Shown: piece after piece, positions 33,929 to 42,787 of the stretch
How the letters are laid out: every line of letters starts with the position of its first letter
Position numbering within the stretch: the first letter of the stretch is position 1
Notes under the pieces: model-generated
Seen by the model: only the letters and a program-made list of their open reading frames with translations
What the model was told of the DNA's origin: nothing
Database searches by the model: none
Assembly: GCF_017874735.1 (NCBI RefSeq)
Contig: NZ_JAGGLV010000004.1
Coordinates: forward strand, 124,001-188,000
Source: Paenibacillus silagei
GTDB taxonomy: Bacteria; Bacillota; Bacilli; Paenibacillales; Paenibacillaceae
Direction: 5' to 3'
Length of the DNA: 64,000 nt
Position numbers and translations under genes: made by a program

Positions 33929-35695
33929 TTAGTAGAGCGGGCCAAAGTTGCGGCAGGCTCTGTAATCGGCACTCTCCAGATTCTCTGTGCCGAACAGCGA
34001 CCAGACGCGCGGGCGGAAAATCCGCGCTTCTTCCACGTTATGCATACTAACCGGAATCCGCAGGATCGAGGCCAGCGTAATGAGATCTGCGCCAATATGT
34101 CCGTAGCTGATCGCCCCGTGATTGGCACCCCAATTGTTCATCACATCGTAGACAGACTGGAAGGAGCCATGACCGGTCAGCTTCGGAGCGAACCAAGTTG
34201 TCGGCCAGGTAGGGTCTGTGCGCTGGTCGAGCGTGTCATGAACCTCTCCCGGCAGTTCTACAGTGTAGCCCTCTACCAGCTGGAGTACAGGTCCCAGCCC
34301 CTTGACCAGATTGAGCCGGGCCATGGTGACCGGCATGCCGCCCCGGGTCAGGTAGTCCGTGGAGAAGCCGCCTCCCCGGAAATATTCCTGGGAAGCCGGG
34401 CGGAACTGGGTCTGTGCGATACAGGCAGCTGCCTCTTCATCCGTGATGTCCCAGAACGGCTTGATCGCCGGCTTGCCGTCAATGCTCTGCTCGCCGGTGC
34501 CGTCCAGCGCTGCCGAGCCCGAATTAATCAGATGCAGCAGACCGCCTGCTGCCGCTCCCTCCAGCTCATACCCGGTCACTCGCTTCACGGCAGCCGGACT
34601 CCAGAAGGTGCGCACATCGGCAAAGATCTGCGCTGTATTCGTCAGCAGATAATTGAACAGCATCGTTACCCCGTTCAGGCTGTCATTCTCGGTGGCGACG
34701 ATATAAGGCGCCCGTCTGCCGTTCCAGTCGAACGAGGAGTTCAGAATCGTCTCCATGAAGTCGCCGTTCGGGAAATGGTCGGTCCATTGCCGCTGGCCCT
34801 GGAAGCCGCCCAGCAGGGCATTGTGACCGCCCGCTTCCTCCTCGAAGCCGAGCTTCGCAAGCTGCGGATTGCCGGTCATGAGATCACGGGCAATCAGCGT
34901 CATTTTGACAACCGTCTCCCACTGCTCTTCCTTAACCTCTTCACTGAGCTGCAGATGCTGCGGGTTATTATCCGCCCCCACTCGGCAGTTGTCCTTCACC
35001 CAGGCCAGCGCCCGCGCGAACTCCTCAGGATCATAGATCCCTTCCTCAAATCTGCGTACAAATTCAGACATATCGATGTATTCATTGCGCATGCCGAGAT
35101 ATTCCTGGAAGAACTGCTCGTTCACGATGGAACCGGCGATTCCCATAGACACGGAGCCCATCGACAGATAGGACTTCCCCTTCATCAGAGCGGCCGCCAG
35201 CGCGGACCTCGCGAACTGCAGCAGCTTCACCTGAACATCTGCCGGGATCTCCTCGCTGCTGGATTCCTGGACATCCTCTCCGTAGATGCCGAAGGCCGGA
35301 ATGCCTTTTTGCGCATAAGCAGACAGAACTGCCGCCAGATATACCGCCCCGGGGCGCTCCGTTCCGTTGAAACCCCATACCGCATGCGGGATGGTCGCAT
35401 CCATGTCCATCGTTTCCGATCCATAACACCAGCACGGGGTGACTGTAATGGATACGCCTACACCGGCACCCGCGAACTTCTGCGCCGCCGCCGCAGCCTC
35501 CTTCACGCCGCCAATCGTAGAATCGGCAATGATACACTCCACCTGTGAACCATCCGGATACCTTACATTCTCCTGCAAAAATGCCGCTACGCGCTGCGCC
35601 ATGCCCATCGTTTGTGCCTCCAGCGATTCGCGCACCCCGCGTCTTCTGCCGTCAATCGTCGGCCGGATTCCAATCTTCGGATAATTTGCTGTCAC
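33929..35695 (-). CDS. fucI: L-fucose isomerase
   Basis: Manganese-dependent isomerase of L-fucose to L-fuculose, also active on D-arabinose in known members. 588 residues from a GTG start at 35695 behind GGGGAGG, matching E. coli FucI in size. Family segments: [25 protein letters not shown] at the start, [32 protein letters not shown] segment with Val, [10 protein letters not shown], and the metal site around [20 protein letters not shown]. First gene of the operon; its promoter and a possible cre lie upstream, divergent from a DeoR regulator. Confidence 0.95.
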   Translation of the reverse strand: MTANYPKIGIRPTIDGRRRGVRESLEAQTMGMAQRVAAFLQENVRYPDGSQVECIIADSTIGGVKEAAAAAQKFAGAGVGVSITVTPCWCYGSETMDMDATIPHAVWGFNGTERPGAVYLAAVLSAYAQKGIPAFGIYGEDVQESSSEEIPADVQVKLLQFARSALAAALMKGKSYLSMGSVSMGIAGSIVNEQFFQEYLGMRNEYIDMSEFVRRFEEGIYDPEEFARALAWVKDNCRVGADNNPQHLQLSEEVKEEQWETVVKMTLIARDLMTGNPQLAKLGFEEEAGGHNALLGGFQGQRQWTDHFPNGDFMETILNSSFDWNGRRAPYIVATENDSLNGVTMLFNYLLTNTAQIFADVRTFWSPAAVKRVTGYELEGAAAGGLLHLINSGSAALDGTGEQSIDGKPAIKPFWDITDEEAAACIAQTQFRPASQEYFRGGGFSTDYLTRGGMPVTMARLNLVKGLGPVLQLVEGYTVELPGEVHDTLDQRTDPTWPTTWFAPKLTGHGSFQSVYDVMNNWGANHGAISYGHIGADLITLASILRIPVSMHNVEEARIFRPRVWSLFGTENLESADYRACRNFGPLY

Positions 35696-35761
35696 TGCTG
35701 TTCCTCCCCGAATCGTAAGTTGATAGTATGAGAACATTACACTGGAGCTATGGCTCCGATT

Positions 35762-35775
35762 AGTAAGCGCTACCA
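35762..35775 (-). promoter_or_regulatory. possible cre site in the fucI leader
   Basis: AGTAAGCGCTACCA differs from the catabolite-responsive consensus at two positions and lies 55 to 70 bases after the predicted start site. Confidence 0.4.
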
Positions 35776-35836
35776 AATACAGCCTCTGCGGTCTGCACAC
35801 TTTTGTCTTTCATCGCAGGCTTTCCATTTCTTCTAC

Positions 35837-35865
35837 ATCATAAAATCACTCACCTTCAAAGTCAA
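35837..35865 (-). promoter_or_regulatory. fucI promoter
   Basis: On the minus strand TTGACT (35865-35860), 17-nt spacer and TATGAT (35842-35837). Confidence 0.75.
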
Positions 35866-35889
35866 CACTATTCCACACATTAATTTTGG

Positions 35890-35916
35890 TTGTTATGTGG
35901 TTTTGTGTGATATAAT
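35890..35916 (+). promoter_or_regulatory. possible promoter of the fuc deoR gene
   Basis: TTGTTA and TATAAT (35911-35916) are separated by only 15 bases; the -10 box is perfect. GTGG/GTGTG repeats around it could be DeoR sites. Confidence 0.4.
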
Positions 35917-36015
35917 GACGTTAAACTGTGGAATCCTCTGTAATTGCGGGATTTATGTTAGGCGGCAGATTATAGTAAACTGTATACAACTACATAACGT
36001 AAGGGTGGGCATGAT

Positions 36016-36789
36016 ATGAAGGCTTTTGAACGGCGGGATCTGGTCATTAATGAGCTCTACAGGCATAAGAAGGTTCACGTTGCGGATCTGGCGCAGAAAT
36101 TCGGTGTATCGGAGGAGACGATCCGGCGCGATCTCGACCGGCTGGACAAGGAGGGCATTGCCAAGAAGAATTACGGCGGGGCGATTCTGAACGCTCACAC
36201 CAACGAGGACCCCTCTTACTCGCACAGGCATCAGGTCAACATTGAAGCGAAGCGGAGGATTGCGGTAAGGCTGCTGGAGCTGATTAATGACGGGGACAGT
36301 GTGATGACGGACACCAGCACAACGGCTTTTGAAGGCTTGCGGAGAATCGTGGAGGACAAAAAAAATCTGACCATCATCACCAATTCCCTGGCGGTATTGT
36401 CAGAATTCCAGCATTCCGGGCAAAAGCTCATCTGCACGGGAGGCCTGCTCGGGCCGGAGACCAGCTCTTTCGTAGGGCCTACGGCCTCGCAGACGATTCT
36501 GAAATATAATGTGGATGTGGCCATATTCAGCTGCAAGGCACTCTCCATGGCGGGCGGACTCTGTGATTCCAACGAAGCGGAGACCGAGCTTAAGGTGCTG
36601 ATGCAGCAGCAGGCGAGCAAGGTGATCCTTCTGGCTGACCATTCCAAGTTCGACCGAATCGCCTTCATCCGTCTGTTCAGCTTCGACAAGGTCGATTATA
36701 TCGTCACCGATCAGCGGCCGTCTGAGGAATGGATGGAGTTCCTTGCCAAGTATCAGATCTCCCTGCTCTACCCTGTTGACTCACAATAA
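36016..36789 (+). CDS. DeoR family regulator of the fucose operon
   Basis: 257-residue DeoR protein. The helix-turn-helix is VHVADLAQKFGVSEETIRRDLDRLDKEG, followed by the sensor domain with LTIITNSLAVLSEFQ, FSCKALSMAGGLCDSNEAE and VILLADHSKFDRIAF. By family it would respond to a phosphorylated pathway intermediate such as L-fuculose 1-phosphate. The start follows AAGGGTGGG. It is divergent from fucI across 320 bp that hold both promoters. Its stop lies three bases from that of the convergent UlaG-like gene. Confidence 0.92.
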   Translation: MKAFERRDLVINELYRHKKVHVADLAQKFGVSEETIRRDLDRLDKEGIAKKNYGGAILNAHTNEDPSYSHRHQVNIEAKRRIAVRLLELINDGDSVMTDTSTTAFEGLRRIVEDKKNLTIITNSLAVLSEFQHSGQKLICTGGLLGPETSSFVGPTASQTILKYNVDVAIFSCKALSMAGGLCDSNEAETELKVLMQQQASKVILLADHSKFDRIAFIRLFSFDKVDYIVTDQRPSEEWMEFLAKYQISLLYPVDSQ

Positions 36790-36792
36790 GTC

Positions 36793-37632
36793 TTAATTTT
36801 CACGCTTAAAAGCCTGCGCCGACACGTACACGAACCGTTCCGCTCTGGCCATCATATGGAACTTCTGCTCCGGGAAGTGGCGGTACAGGTAATCCACGAA
36901 ATAGCCCGGATTCTCGGCATTGCCGGCGAACAGGTCATAATGCAGCGGCACCACAGTCTCAAAGCCTGAGGTCGCCGCGAACTCCGCCGCTTCCCGGTAA
37001 TTCATATTGCCGACGATATTGCGGCTCCCCCGGTAATAATCGCGTCCATTAATCGGCAGCAGCGCCAGATCGATCTTCCGGCTGCCTACCTCCTCAATCA
37101 GCTCAGGGAACAGCACGGTATCCCCGGCATGATACAGCCTGACCCCGTTCAGCTCCAGAATGTAGCCCACGTACTTAGGATGACCCTGTTCATCACGCTC
37201 CAGTTGCTCATGCGCCGCTGCCACCGGATATACCTTCAGCCCTTGTGCGGGCTCTGCCTCCTGACCGGGCAGGGCAGCAGCCAGACGCTCCGTGCCGATG
37301 CCCAGCTCCTGCAGACGCTCCAGGCAGACAGCCGGAGCCATGAACTGCGCGCCCGGATTCAGTCCGGCCAGCACCGGGAGGGCCTCCTCATCCAGATGAT
37401 CCGAATGGTCGTGGGTAATCAGGCAGACCTCCATATTCGTAATCTCCCCGGGCAGGGCTGGCGGCGGGAAAGTGCGGTCCGGGTTCGGGGATACATAAGG
37501 ATCAATATAGACGGTCACCCCCGCCCCCTTGACAATAACGCTGGCTTGTCCGAGGAACCAGACCGCCAGGCAGCCGTAAGGCACCTCTGTGCTGCGGATT
37601 TCTTCGATCAATTCTTGTCCTGTTAATGGCAT
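36793..37632 (-). CDS. UlaG-like metallo-beta-lactamase-fold hydrolase
   Basis: 279-residue protein with the metallo-beta-lactamase fold. Metal motif THDHSDHLDEEALPVL, a further His-containing segment (LYHAGDTVLFPEL) and a late His (VVPLHYDLF). The N-terminus AVWFLGQASVIVKGAGVTVYIDPYVSP resembles UlaG (L-ascorbate 6-phosphate lactonase). The substrate is unknown; closeness to the fucose cluster hints at a sugar lactone, which is only inference. ATG at 37632 follows GAAGGGAG. A weak cre-like sequence lies at 37720-37733. Confidence 0.82.
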   Translation of the reverse strand: MPLTGQELIEEIRSTEVPYGCLAVWFLGQASVIVKGAGVTVYIDPYVSPNPDRTFPPPALPGEITNMEVCLITHDHSDHLDEEALPVLAGLNPGAQFMAPAVCLERLQELGIGTERLAAALPGQEAEPAQGLKVYPVAAAHEQLERDEQGHPKYVGYILELNGVRLYHAGDTVLFPELIEEVGSRKIDLALLPINGRDYYRGSRNIVGNMNYREAAEFAATSGFETVVPLHYDLFAGNAENPGYFVDYLYRHFPEQKFHMMARAERFVYVSAQAFKREN

Positions 37633-37744
37633 AATAGTATGCTCCCTTCCTCTTCTATCTCTCATTCATCATGGCTGGCTGTTACATCCCTGTTTAGTTT
37701 ATACCCGCCGGAAGTCAAATGGAAGCGCTTGTACAAATCCCTGC

Positions 37745-37774
37745 TTGTTACGGGTGCCGAATGATGGGTACAAT
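37745..37774 (+). promoter_or_regulatory. nadE promoter
   Basis: TTGTTA (37745-37750), 18-nt spacer and TACAAT (37769-37774). Confidence 0.6.
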
Positions 37775-37823
37775 TATTAAATAGTGTAACTACAACAGGA
37801 TAGGTAAAGGACAGGTGAAATGA

Positions 37824-39761
37824 ATGCAGAATTACGGATTCGCAAGAGTCGCCGCCGCTTCCCCGGAACTCCGGGTGGCTGACTGCGTATTCAATGCAGA
37901 CCAGATTATTGAAGCCATCAATACAGCCAGCACCCAGGAGGTGGAGTACCTGGTACTCCCGGAGCTGTGCATCACCGGCTACAGCTGTGCGGACCTGTTC
38001 CTCCAGCCCCGGCTGCTGGAATCCGCGATGCAGGCGCTGCTGCGGATTACAGCCGCAACGGCAGAGCACCGGATGATTGTCATTGCCGGTCTGCCGGTCT
38101 CCATCAAGAGCAGGCTGTTTAACTGTGCCGCTGTCCTCCAGCAGGGCCGGATTCTAGGGATTGTGGTCAAGACCTGCATTCCCGGCTACAGCGAATTCTA
38201 TGAGCCGCGCTGGTTCGCCGGAGCGGAGGAGCTGGAGGTGACCGAGCTGCGGATCGGCGGATCGGCGGTGCCGGTGGGCAATGATCTGATTTTTGCCTGT
38301 GAGAGTGACGGGAACCTGTCGTTCGGTGTGGAGATCTGCGAGGATCTCTGGGTGCCGGTGCCGCCAAGCAGCCTGCTGGCCCAGGCCGGGGCCACGCTGC
38401 TGTTCAACCCGTCAGCCAGCAACGAGCTGGTCGGCAAGGCTGATTACCGCCGCCAGCTGGTCGGCAGCCAGTCTGCCTCCTGTGTGGCCGGTTATGTCTA
38501 TGCCAGCTGTAATACCGGCGAGTCGACAACAGACGTTGTCTTCGGTGGACATTCGCTGATCGCAGAGAACGGCCAGCTGCTGGCCGAATCGGAACGCTTC
38601 ACCCACGAGAGCCGGATGATTACCGCCGACATTGACCTTCCGCGGCTTCAGTATTCCCGCACCGTGATGGGAACGTTCCGGGCCGGCAAGGGCGGACGCA
38701 ATTACCGCGAGATTCTCTACGCTGCGCCGCTCAGCAGCAGCACCCGGCGGGAGCTGAAACGAAGCGTAGGCGTCAACCCGTTCGTGCCGGGCAATCCGCT
38801 CCAGCGGGACGAACGCTGCCAGGAGATTCTCTCGATCCAGACCTCCGGCCTGATGAAGCGTATCCGTCACATCGGCACCAAGCAGGCTGTGATCGGCATC
38901 TCCGGCGGCCTCGACTCTACGCTTGCGCTGCTGGTTGCCGTGCGGGCTATGGAGCTGCTCGGGCGTCCGGCCAGTGATGTGCTGGCGGTCACAATGCCGG
39001 GCTTCGGCACGACCAGCCGCACGTACGACAACGCGGTAGGCTTGATCAAGGCACTCGGCGCCTCGATGAAGGTCGTTGACATCAAGGCGGCCTGCCTCCA
39101 GCATTTCGCGGACATCGGCCACGACCCCGAGGTGCATGACCTGACTTACGAGAACGTACAAGCCCGCGAGCGTACCCAGATTCTGATGGACCTCGCCAAC
39201 AAGAACGGCGGGATTGTCATAGGTACAGGCGACCTGTCCGAGCTTGCGCTGGGCTGGTGTACCTATAACGGCGATCATATGTCGATGTACAGCGTGAATT
39301 CGGGCATTCCGAAGACGCTGATCCAGTATGTTGTCGCCTGGTATGCGGACCACGAAGCAGACGAGACGGTGAGCAAGTATCTCTACAGCATCATCGAGAC
39401 CGGAATCAGTCCGGAGCTGCTGCCGCCTTCGGCAACCGGAGAGATTGTCCAGCTGACCGAGAATATTCTGGGCCCTTACATTGTGCATGACTTCTTCCTG
39501 TATTACATGCTGCGTACAGGCGCTTCTCCCGGCAAAATGCTCTATCTCGCCCAGCACGCCTTCGGCGAAGCCTACCCTAAGGAGCAACTAACCGCCTGGC
39601 TGAAGGTGTTCGTCACCCGCTTCTTCACCCAGCAGTTCAAGCGCTCCTGCCTGCCGGACGGACCGAAGGTCGGTACGGTCAGCCTCTCGCCGCGCGGCGA
39701 CTGGCGCATGCCAAGCGATGCTTCCGCCGCGCTCTGGCTCCAGGAAATCGAAGAACTGTAG
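37824..39761 (+). CDS. nadE: glutamine-dependent NAD+ synthetase
   Basis: Makes NAD+ from deamido-NAD+, ATP and glutamine. 645 residues, the long form with its own glutaminase. The N-terminal nitrilase domain has its Glu-Lys-Cys triad in LPELCITGYS, IVVKTCIPGYSEFYEPRWF and GVEICEDLWVP. The C-terminal synthetase domain has the P-loop SGGLDSTLALLVAV and GTGDLSELALGWCTYNGDHMSMY. The start follows AGGTGAA. Monocistronic, ending in a bidirectional terminator. Confidence 0.97.
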   Translation: MQNYGFARVAAASPELRVADCVFNADQIIEAINTASTQEVEYLVLPELCITGYSCADLFLQPRLLESAMQALLRITAATAEHRMIVIAGLPVSIKSRLFNCAAVLQQGRILGIVVKTCIPGYSEFYEPRWFAGAEELEVTELRIGGSAVPVGNDLIFACESDGNLSFGVEICEDLWVPVPPSSLLAQAGATLLFNPSASNELVGKADYRRQLVGSQSASCVAGYVYASCNTGESTTDVVFGGHSLIAENGQLLAESERFTHESRMITADIDLPRLQYSRTVMGTFRAGKGGRNYREILYAAPLSSSTRRELKRSVGVNPFVPGNPLQRDERCQEILSIQTSGLMKRIRHIGTKQAVIGISGGLDSTLALLVAVRAMELLGRPASDVLAVTMPGFGTTSRTYDNAVGLIKALGASMKVVDIKAACLQHFADIGHDPEVHDLTYENVQARERTQILMDLANKNGGIVIGTGDLSELALGWCTYNGDHMSMYSVNSGIPKTLIQYVVAWYADHEADETVSKYLYSIIETGISPELLPPSATGEIVQLTENILGPYIVHDFFLYYMLRTGASPGKMLYLAQHAFGEAYPKEQLTAWLKVFVTRFFTQQFKRSCLPDGPKVGTVSLSPRGDWRMPSDASAALWLQEIEEL

Positions 39762-39789
39762 CTCCTGGCCGCAGCAGCATGGCCTAAGG

Positions 39790-39838
39790 CAAAGAGGCGT
39801 CCCCCATCATCACAGGATGATCAGGGACGCCTCTTTTG
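39790..39838. terminator. bidirectional terminator
   Basis: AAAGAGGCGTCCC and GGGACGCCTCTTTT with an inner ATCAT/ATGAT pairing; between convergent nadE and the GreA-like gene. Confidence 0.92.
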
Positions 39839-39851
39839 TCAGCAATCTGCT

Positions 39852-40280
39852 TCACTCATACCGATTATCAAGAATCAAGACTTCATCGCTGCCGAACGGA
39901 GTCTGAATCGTTACCGTCTCTCCCGGGCACGCCAGAATCAGCCCTCTGCCCATGGGCGACCAGAGTGAGATGCAGAATTCATCCAGCTCGGCTTCACCGG
40001 GGATGACAATCCGGTACGGCTCATCAAGCGTCTCCTGGCCGATCCGCAGCGACACCCGGGACCCGACCAGCACCATAGAACGCTCCAGCGCATCGTTGTC
40101 ACCGGACAGAATCCGCTCCACCGTCTCCTGATAGCGCTTGATCATCGCCTGTACCTCTGCCCGCTCAGCCGGAGACTCCCACGTTCCCCTGTCCAGAATG
40201 GAGAATTTATGCTCATCGAGATAGACCAGCTGCTGCACCAGCTCCTCGCGTAAGGAAACGGTTCTGAGACTATGGCTCAT
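39852..40280 (-). CDS. GreA/GreB-family elongation-factor-like protein
   Basis: 142-residue protein with a short N-terminal coiled coil (VSLREELVQQLVYLDEHKF, PAERAEVQAMIKRYQETVERILSG) and a C-terminal FKBP-like GreA/GreB domain (VLVGSRVSLRIGQETLDEPYRIVIPGEAELDEFCISLWSPMGRGLILACPGETVTIQTP). Classical GreA proteins have about 158 residues, so this is a shorter relative that may bind the RNA polymerase secondary channel. ATG at 40280 is chosen (GGTAGGTG upstream); a GTG at 40292 is in frame. Its start overlaps the end of a 23-codon ORF, suggesting translational coupling. Confidence 0.85.
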   Translation of the reverse strand: MSHSLRTVSLREELVQQLVYLDEHKFSILDRGTWESPAERAEVQAMIKRYQETVERILSGDNDALERSMVLVGSRVSLRIGQETLDEPYRIVIPGEAELDEFCISLWSPMGRGLILACPGETVTIQTPFGSDEVLILDNRYE

Positions 40281-40341
40281 AGTAGATTTCACCTACCTTC
40301 TTCATCAGGTCATGCTCGAAAATACGCTGGTTCCTGCTCAT
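40270..40341 (-). CDS. 23-codon leader ORF overlapping the GreA-like gene
   Basis: Small ORF starting MSRNQRIF and ending VGEIYYEP, too short for normal gene calling. It has the best ribosome binding site in the neighbourhood (AGGAGG, nine to ten bases before the ATG). Its last codons overlap the GreA-like start codon in another frame, so ribosomes ending it would be placed to start the next gene. Whether it is a functional peptide or a leader is unknown. Confidence 0.5.
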   Translation of the reverse strand: MSRNQRIFEHDLMKKVGEIYYEP

Positions 40342-40363
40342 AGCCCTCAGTCCTCCTATATAA

Positions 40364-40390
40364 GAAAATAGGTCCCGCGCAGGGACCTAT
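40364..40390 (-). terminator. hairpin with T tract, leader or terminator
   Basis: Minus-strand ATAGGTCCC-TGCGC-GGGACCTAT (perfect 9-bp stem) followed by TTTTCTTAT. It ends the methyltransferase transcript, but it also lies just after the promoter at 40396-40423 and so would form the 5' end of the next transcript. Confidence 0.75.
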
Positions 40391-40395
40391 TCTCT

Positions 40396-40423
40396 ATGAT
40401 AGCATCTTTCCCGGGAAAGACAA
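40396..40423 (-). promoter_or_regulatory. promoter of the leader ORF and GreA-like gene, with palindrome
   Basis: On the minus strand TTGTCT (40423-40418), 16-nt spacer and TATCAT (40401-40396). CTTTCCCGGGAAAG (40406-40419), a perfect 14-bp palindrome, fills the spacer. Confidence 0.6.
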
Positions 40424-40453
40424 TCTCATGTGCAGGGGATGGCGTGCTCCGGT

Positions 40454-41386
40454 TCAACCCTTCACAGAATCGGCAGATTTCCCGGATGTTCCGGCAGCGG
40501 CCCGGCTGTACATATTCAGGTCCTGCAGCTTAATCAGCACCTTGCCGAATCGTCCTCCTTGGCGGACAACGACTTGCTGCTGCGGGTAGGCCGTGTGCAG
40601 ATAGTCTGTAACTACCTTGAGGGTAGCCTCTCCCCCGTCCAGATGATGCAGCGGCAGCATCTCCATCACCTCAGCGGCTGCTGCTTCCAGTGACAGCTCC
40701 TTGCTTTTCGCTTCGCGGGTAATGATCGTCTCATAGGAATAGCCCTTCAAATATAATAATTGGGTCAGATAAGCCATATCCGAGGACTCTGCATGAACCT
40801 CCCGGCCCGTCAGCAGCGGCAATACTTCATTCATCAGGCTATGCTCCTGCACACCTGCCGAGGTGCTGATATAGCAGTATTGCCGGGCACAGCTGATCAC
40901 CTTCTCCGTGCTCTCCCAGTCGAAGACCGCAGGACACATGGAGACGAAGACCAGATCGAAGGCGTTCAGCCAACCCCGTGCGGCAATGTCGATATTCTCG
41001 AATGCTTCATGCACCAGCTCCACCTGTCCCGTAGCCGCTCCGGCCGTGTTCTTCAGGAACAGCTCCGCCAAGGGAACATTAGGCTCTACTGCTGTAACCT
41101 TGGCCCCCCGCTCGATAAAAGGAACCGTGAACCCGCCCGAAGCCGCCCCCACATCGAGAACAGTCAACCCGTTAAAATCCACGCCCTGGCCTTCCATCCA
41201 GCCGATAATCCGCTCGCTCCGGTCCCGCCCGGCACTGCTGAATACCTCTTCATTGAACACCTGCGCTTTATGATCGAAGCTCGTGTGCGGATTCATACCC
41301 ATCGCCTTGAACTTGTTGGCCATTGCCTTGGGATCTTCCTTCCAGGCCTTCTCCCATACGCTTGCATCGAATAATCCGTTATTCAT
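40454..41386 (-). CDS. class I SAM-dependent methyltransferase
   Basis: 310-residue methyltransferase. An N-terminal helical part (VWEKAWKEDPKAMANKFKAMG) precedes a SAM-binding motif VLDVGAASGGFTVPFIERG, an acidic end of strand 2 (VTAVEPNVPLAEL) and the catalytic-side segment FDLVFVSMCPAVFDWES. A 100-residue C-terminal part follows. The substrate is unknown. ATG at 41386 follows GGAGAGG. It lies just downstream of the Rrf2 gene on the same strand but behind a terminator. Confidence 0.86.
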   Translation of the reverse strand: MNNGLFDASVWEKAWKEDPKAMANKFKAMGMNPHTSFDHKAQVFNEEVFSSAGRDRSERIIGWMEGQGVDFNGLTVLDVGAASGGFTVPFIERGAKVTAVEPNVPLAELFLKNTAGAATGQVELVHEAFENIDIAARGWLNAFDLVFVSMCPAVFDWESTEKVISCARQYCYISTSAGVQEHSLMNEVLPLLTGREVHAESSDMAYLTQLLYLKGYSYETIITREAKSKELSLEAAAAEVMEMLPLHHLDGGEATLKVVTDYLHTAYPQQQVVVRQGGRFGKVLIKLQDLNMYSRAAAGTSGKSADSVKG

Positions 41387-41480
41387 TACTAATTCATCCT
41401 CTCCTGAATGTCTTGATTTTCTTAACTGCAATGCAATTACATAGACTTAAAAGATTTTGAATATCTATAATACCCGCTAA

Positions 41481-41514
41481 ATAAAAACGGCTGTACCGCC
41501 CCTGAGGGGACGGT
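41481..41514 (-). terminator. intrinsic terminator of the rrf2 gene
   Basis: Minus-strand ACCGTCCCC-TCA-GGGGCGGT, a short spacer and TTTTTATTT. Confidence 0.75.
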
Positions 41515-41579
41515 ATCCGTTGCAGCGGGAAATAGCAGCACACAGAATGGCGCAGAATGACATTGCATGATGCCAGCGC

Positions 41580-41981
41580 TTATTGACAGGCCAGCATCTT
41601 CTCGGCAAGCTCGGACATCATTTTGTTACGCAAATAGTCTTCCATCTGCCCTTCGGCCTTGACCATCTCCTGCTGAATCAGACACTCACTGGGATGGTCC
41701 AGGGTACAGTCGAACAGCGACGCTGTGCCTTCAATGGCATGGATGATATCCAGAAACGAGATTTCGTCCCCCTTGCGCCGCAGACGATACCCGCCATTCG
41801 CCCCGGAGGCAGACTCGATCAGCCCGGCCTTGACCAGCTTCGTCAGAATCTTAGATAAATACGTAGGCGATACATTCTGCCGCTCGGCCAGCTGCTGCAC
41901 GCCCATCGGCTTATCGGGAGTGTGCGCGACCAGGAACAGCATCGTGTGCAGAGCGTAGTTCGTTGCTTTGGAGTATTTCAT
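41580..41981 (-). CDS. Rrf2 family transcriptional regulator
   Basis: 133-residue Rrf2 protein. The winged helix region is MGVQQLAERQNVSPTYLSKILTKLVKAGLIESASGANGGYRL, with the family GxxGGY wing. Cysteines occur at 92, 100 and 132; the usual Fe-S set (about 92, 98, 104) is only partly present, so it may hold a cluster through other ligands, act by thiol chemistry, or be cluster-free. A GTCTG/CAGAC dyad in its promoter is a likely operator. The adjacent methyltransferase is a possible target. Confidence 0.9.
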   Translation of the reverse strand: MKYSKATNYALHTMLFLVAHTPDKPMGVQQLAERQNVSPTYLSKILTKLVKAGLIESASGANGGYRLRRKGDEISFLDIIHAIEGTASLFDCTLDHPSECLIQQEMVKAEGQMEDYLRNKMMSELAEKMLACQ

Positions 41982-42009
41982 CTCTTATTCCACCTTACAT
42001 AAGGACTAT

Positions 42010-42025
42010 GTCTGAAATTACAGAC
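42010..42025. promoter_or_regulatory. candidate Rrf2 operator
   Basis: GTCTGAAATTACAGAC, 14 of 16 positions symmetric, 28 bp upstream of the rrf2 start codon. Confidence 0.55.
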
Positions 42026-42160
42026 TTTATTTATCTATAATAGCGCTTATGTGGGGAGATTGCAAGGGGCAGGGGGGAATGAATGGGGCAAGGGATGGGG
42101 GAAGAATCAAAAGTGAATGCTGCTTTGTTGTTATTTCAGCAGGCAACCTACGTCCGCACC

Positions 42161-42745
42161 GGCACATTGCATTCGGTTTTCCGCCTACATCCAGCCCGCG
42201 CGCCTCCGCACTGCCCATTGTGTTCGGTTTTTCGCCTACATTTGGTTCGCGCGGTTCACACCTGCCCAATGTGATCGGTTTTTCGATTACATCTGGTCCG
42301 CACAGCACCATCCAGCGCAATGTGATCGGTTTTTCGATTACATCTGGTCCGCACAGCACCATCCAGCGCAATGTGATCGGTTTTTCGATTACATTCGGTC
42401 CGCGCACTACCATCCAGCGCAATGTGATCGGTTTTTCGATTACATTCGGTCCGCGCACTACCATCCAGCGCAATGTGATCGGTTTTTCGATTACATCTGG
42501 TCCGCGCACTACCATCCAGCGCAATGTGATCGGTTTTTCGATTACATTCGGTCCGCGCACTACCATCCAGCGCAATGTGATCGGTTTTTCGATTACATTT
42601 GGTCCGCGCACTACCATCCAGCACAATGTGATCGGTTTTTCGATTACATTCGGTCCGCGTACTACCATCCAGCGCAATGTGATCGGTTTTTCGATTACAT
42701 TCGGTCCGCGCACCTCGCACTGGCACAATGTATTCACACTTTCCA
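42161..42745 (+). repeat. 51-bp-period dyad array A3 (twelve units)
   Basis: The largest array: core starts run from 42168 to 42729 with no deviation from 51 bp. Eight or nine central units are nearly identical (TGTGATCGGTTTTTCGATTACA, i.e. a 10-bp stem with loop GTTTTT and one G.T pair, when flanking AA/TT are included); the first two and last are diverged. Linkers read CCGCGCACTACCATCCAGCG with small changes. Located between the rhamnosidase 3' end and the rrf2 promoter. Open frames through it arise only because 51 is divisible by three. Confidence 0.93.
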
Positions 42746-42752
42746 GCACAAC

Positions 42753-42787
42753 AAAAAAACAGAGCCCCGTACTCCCGAGGGCTCTGC
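42753..42787 (-). terminator. intrinsic terminator of the rhamnosidase gene
   Basis: Minus-strand CAGAGCCC..GGGGCTCTG followed by seven T, directly beside array A3. Confidence 0.93.

Noticed and set aside
33569..35548. 659-codon open frame on the plus strand opposite fucI and rhaB
   Set aside because: Shadow of the GC-rich genes on the minus strand; no ribosome binding site, and the minus-strand products are clear family members.
37720..37733. cre site upstream of the UlaG-like gene
   Set aside because: TGGAAGCGCTTGTA deviates at two to three positions from the consensus and has no clear promoter relation; kept only as a remark.
42161..42745. CRISPR array
   Set aside because: The segments between dyads are nearly identical from unit to unit, so there are no unique spacers, and no cas genes are present.
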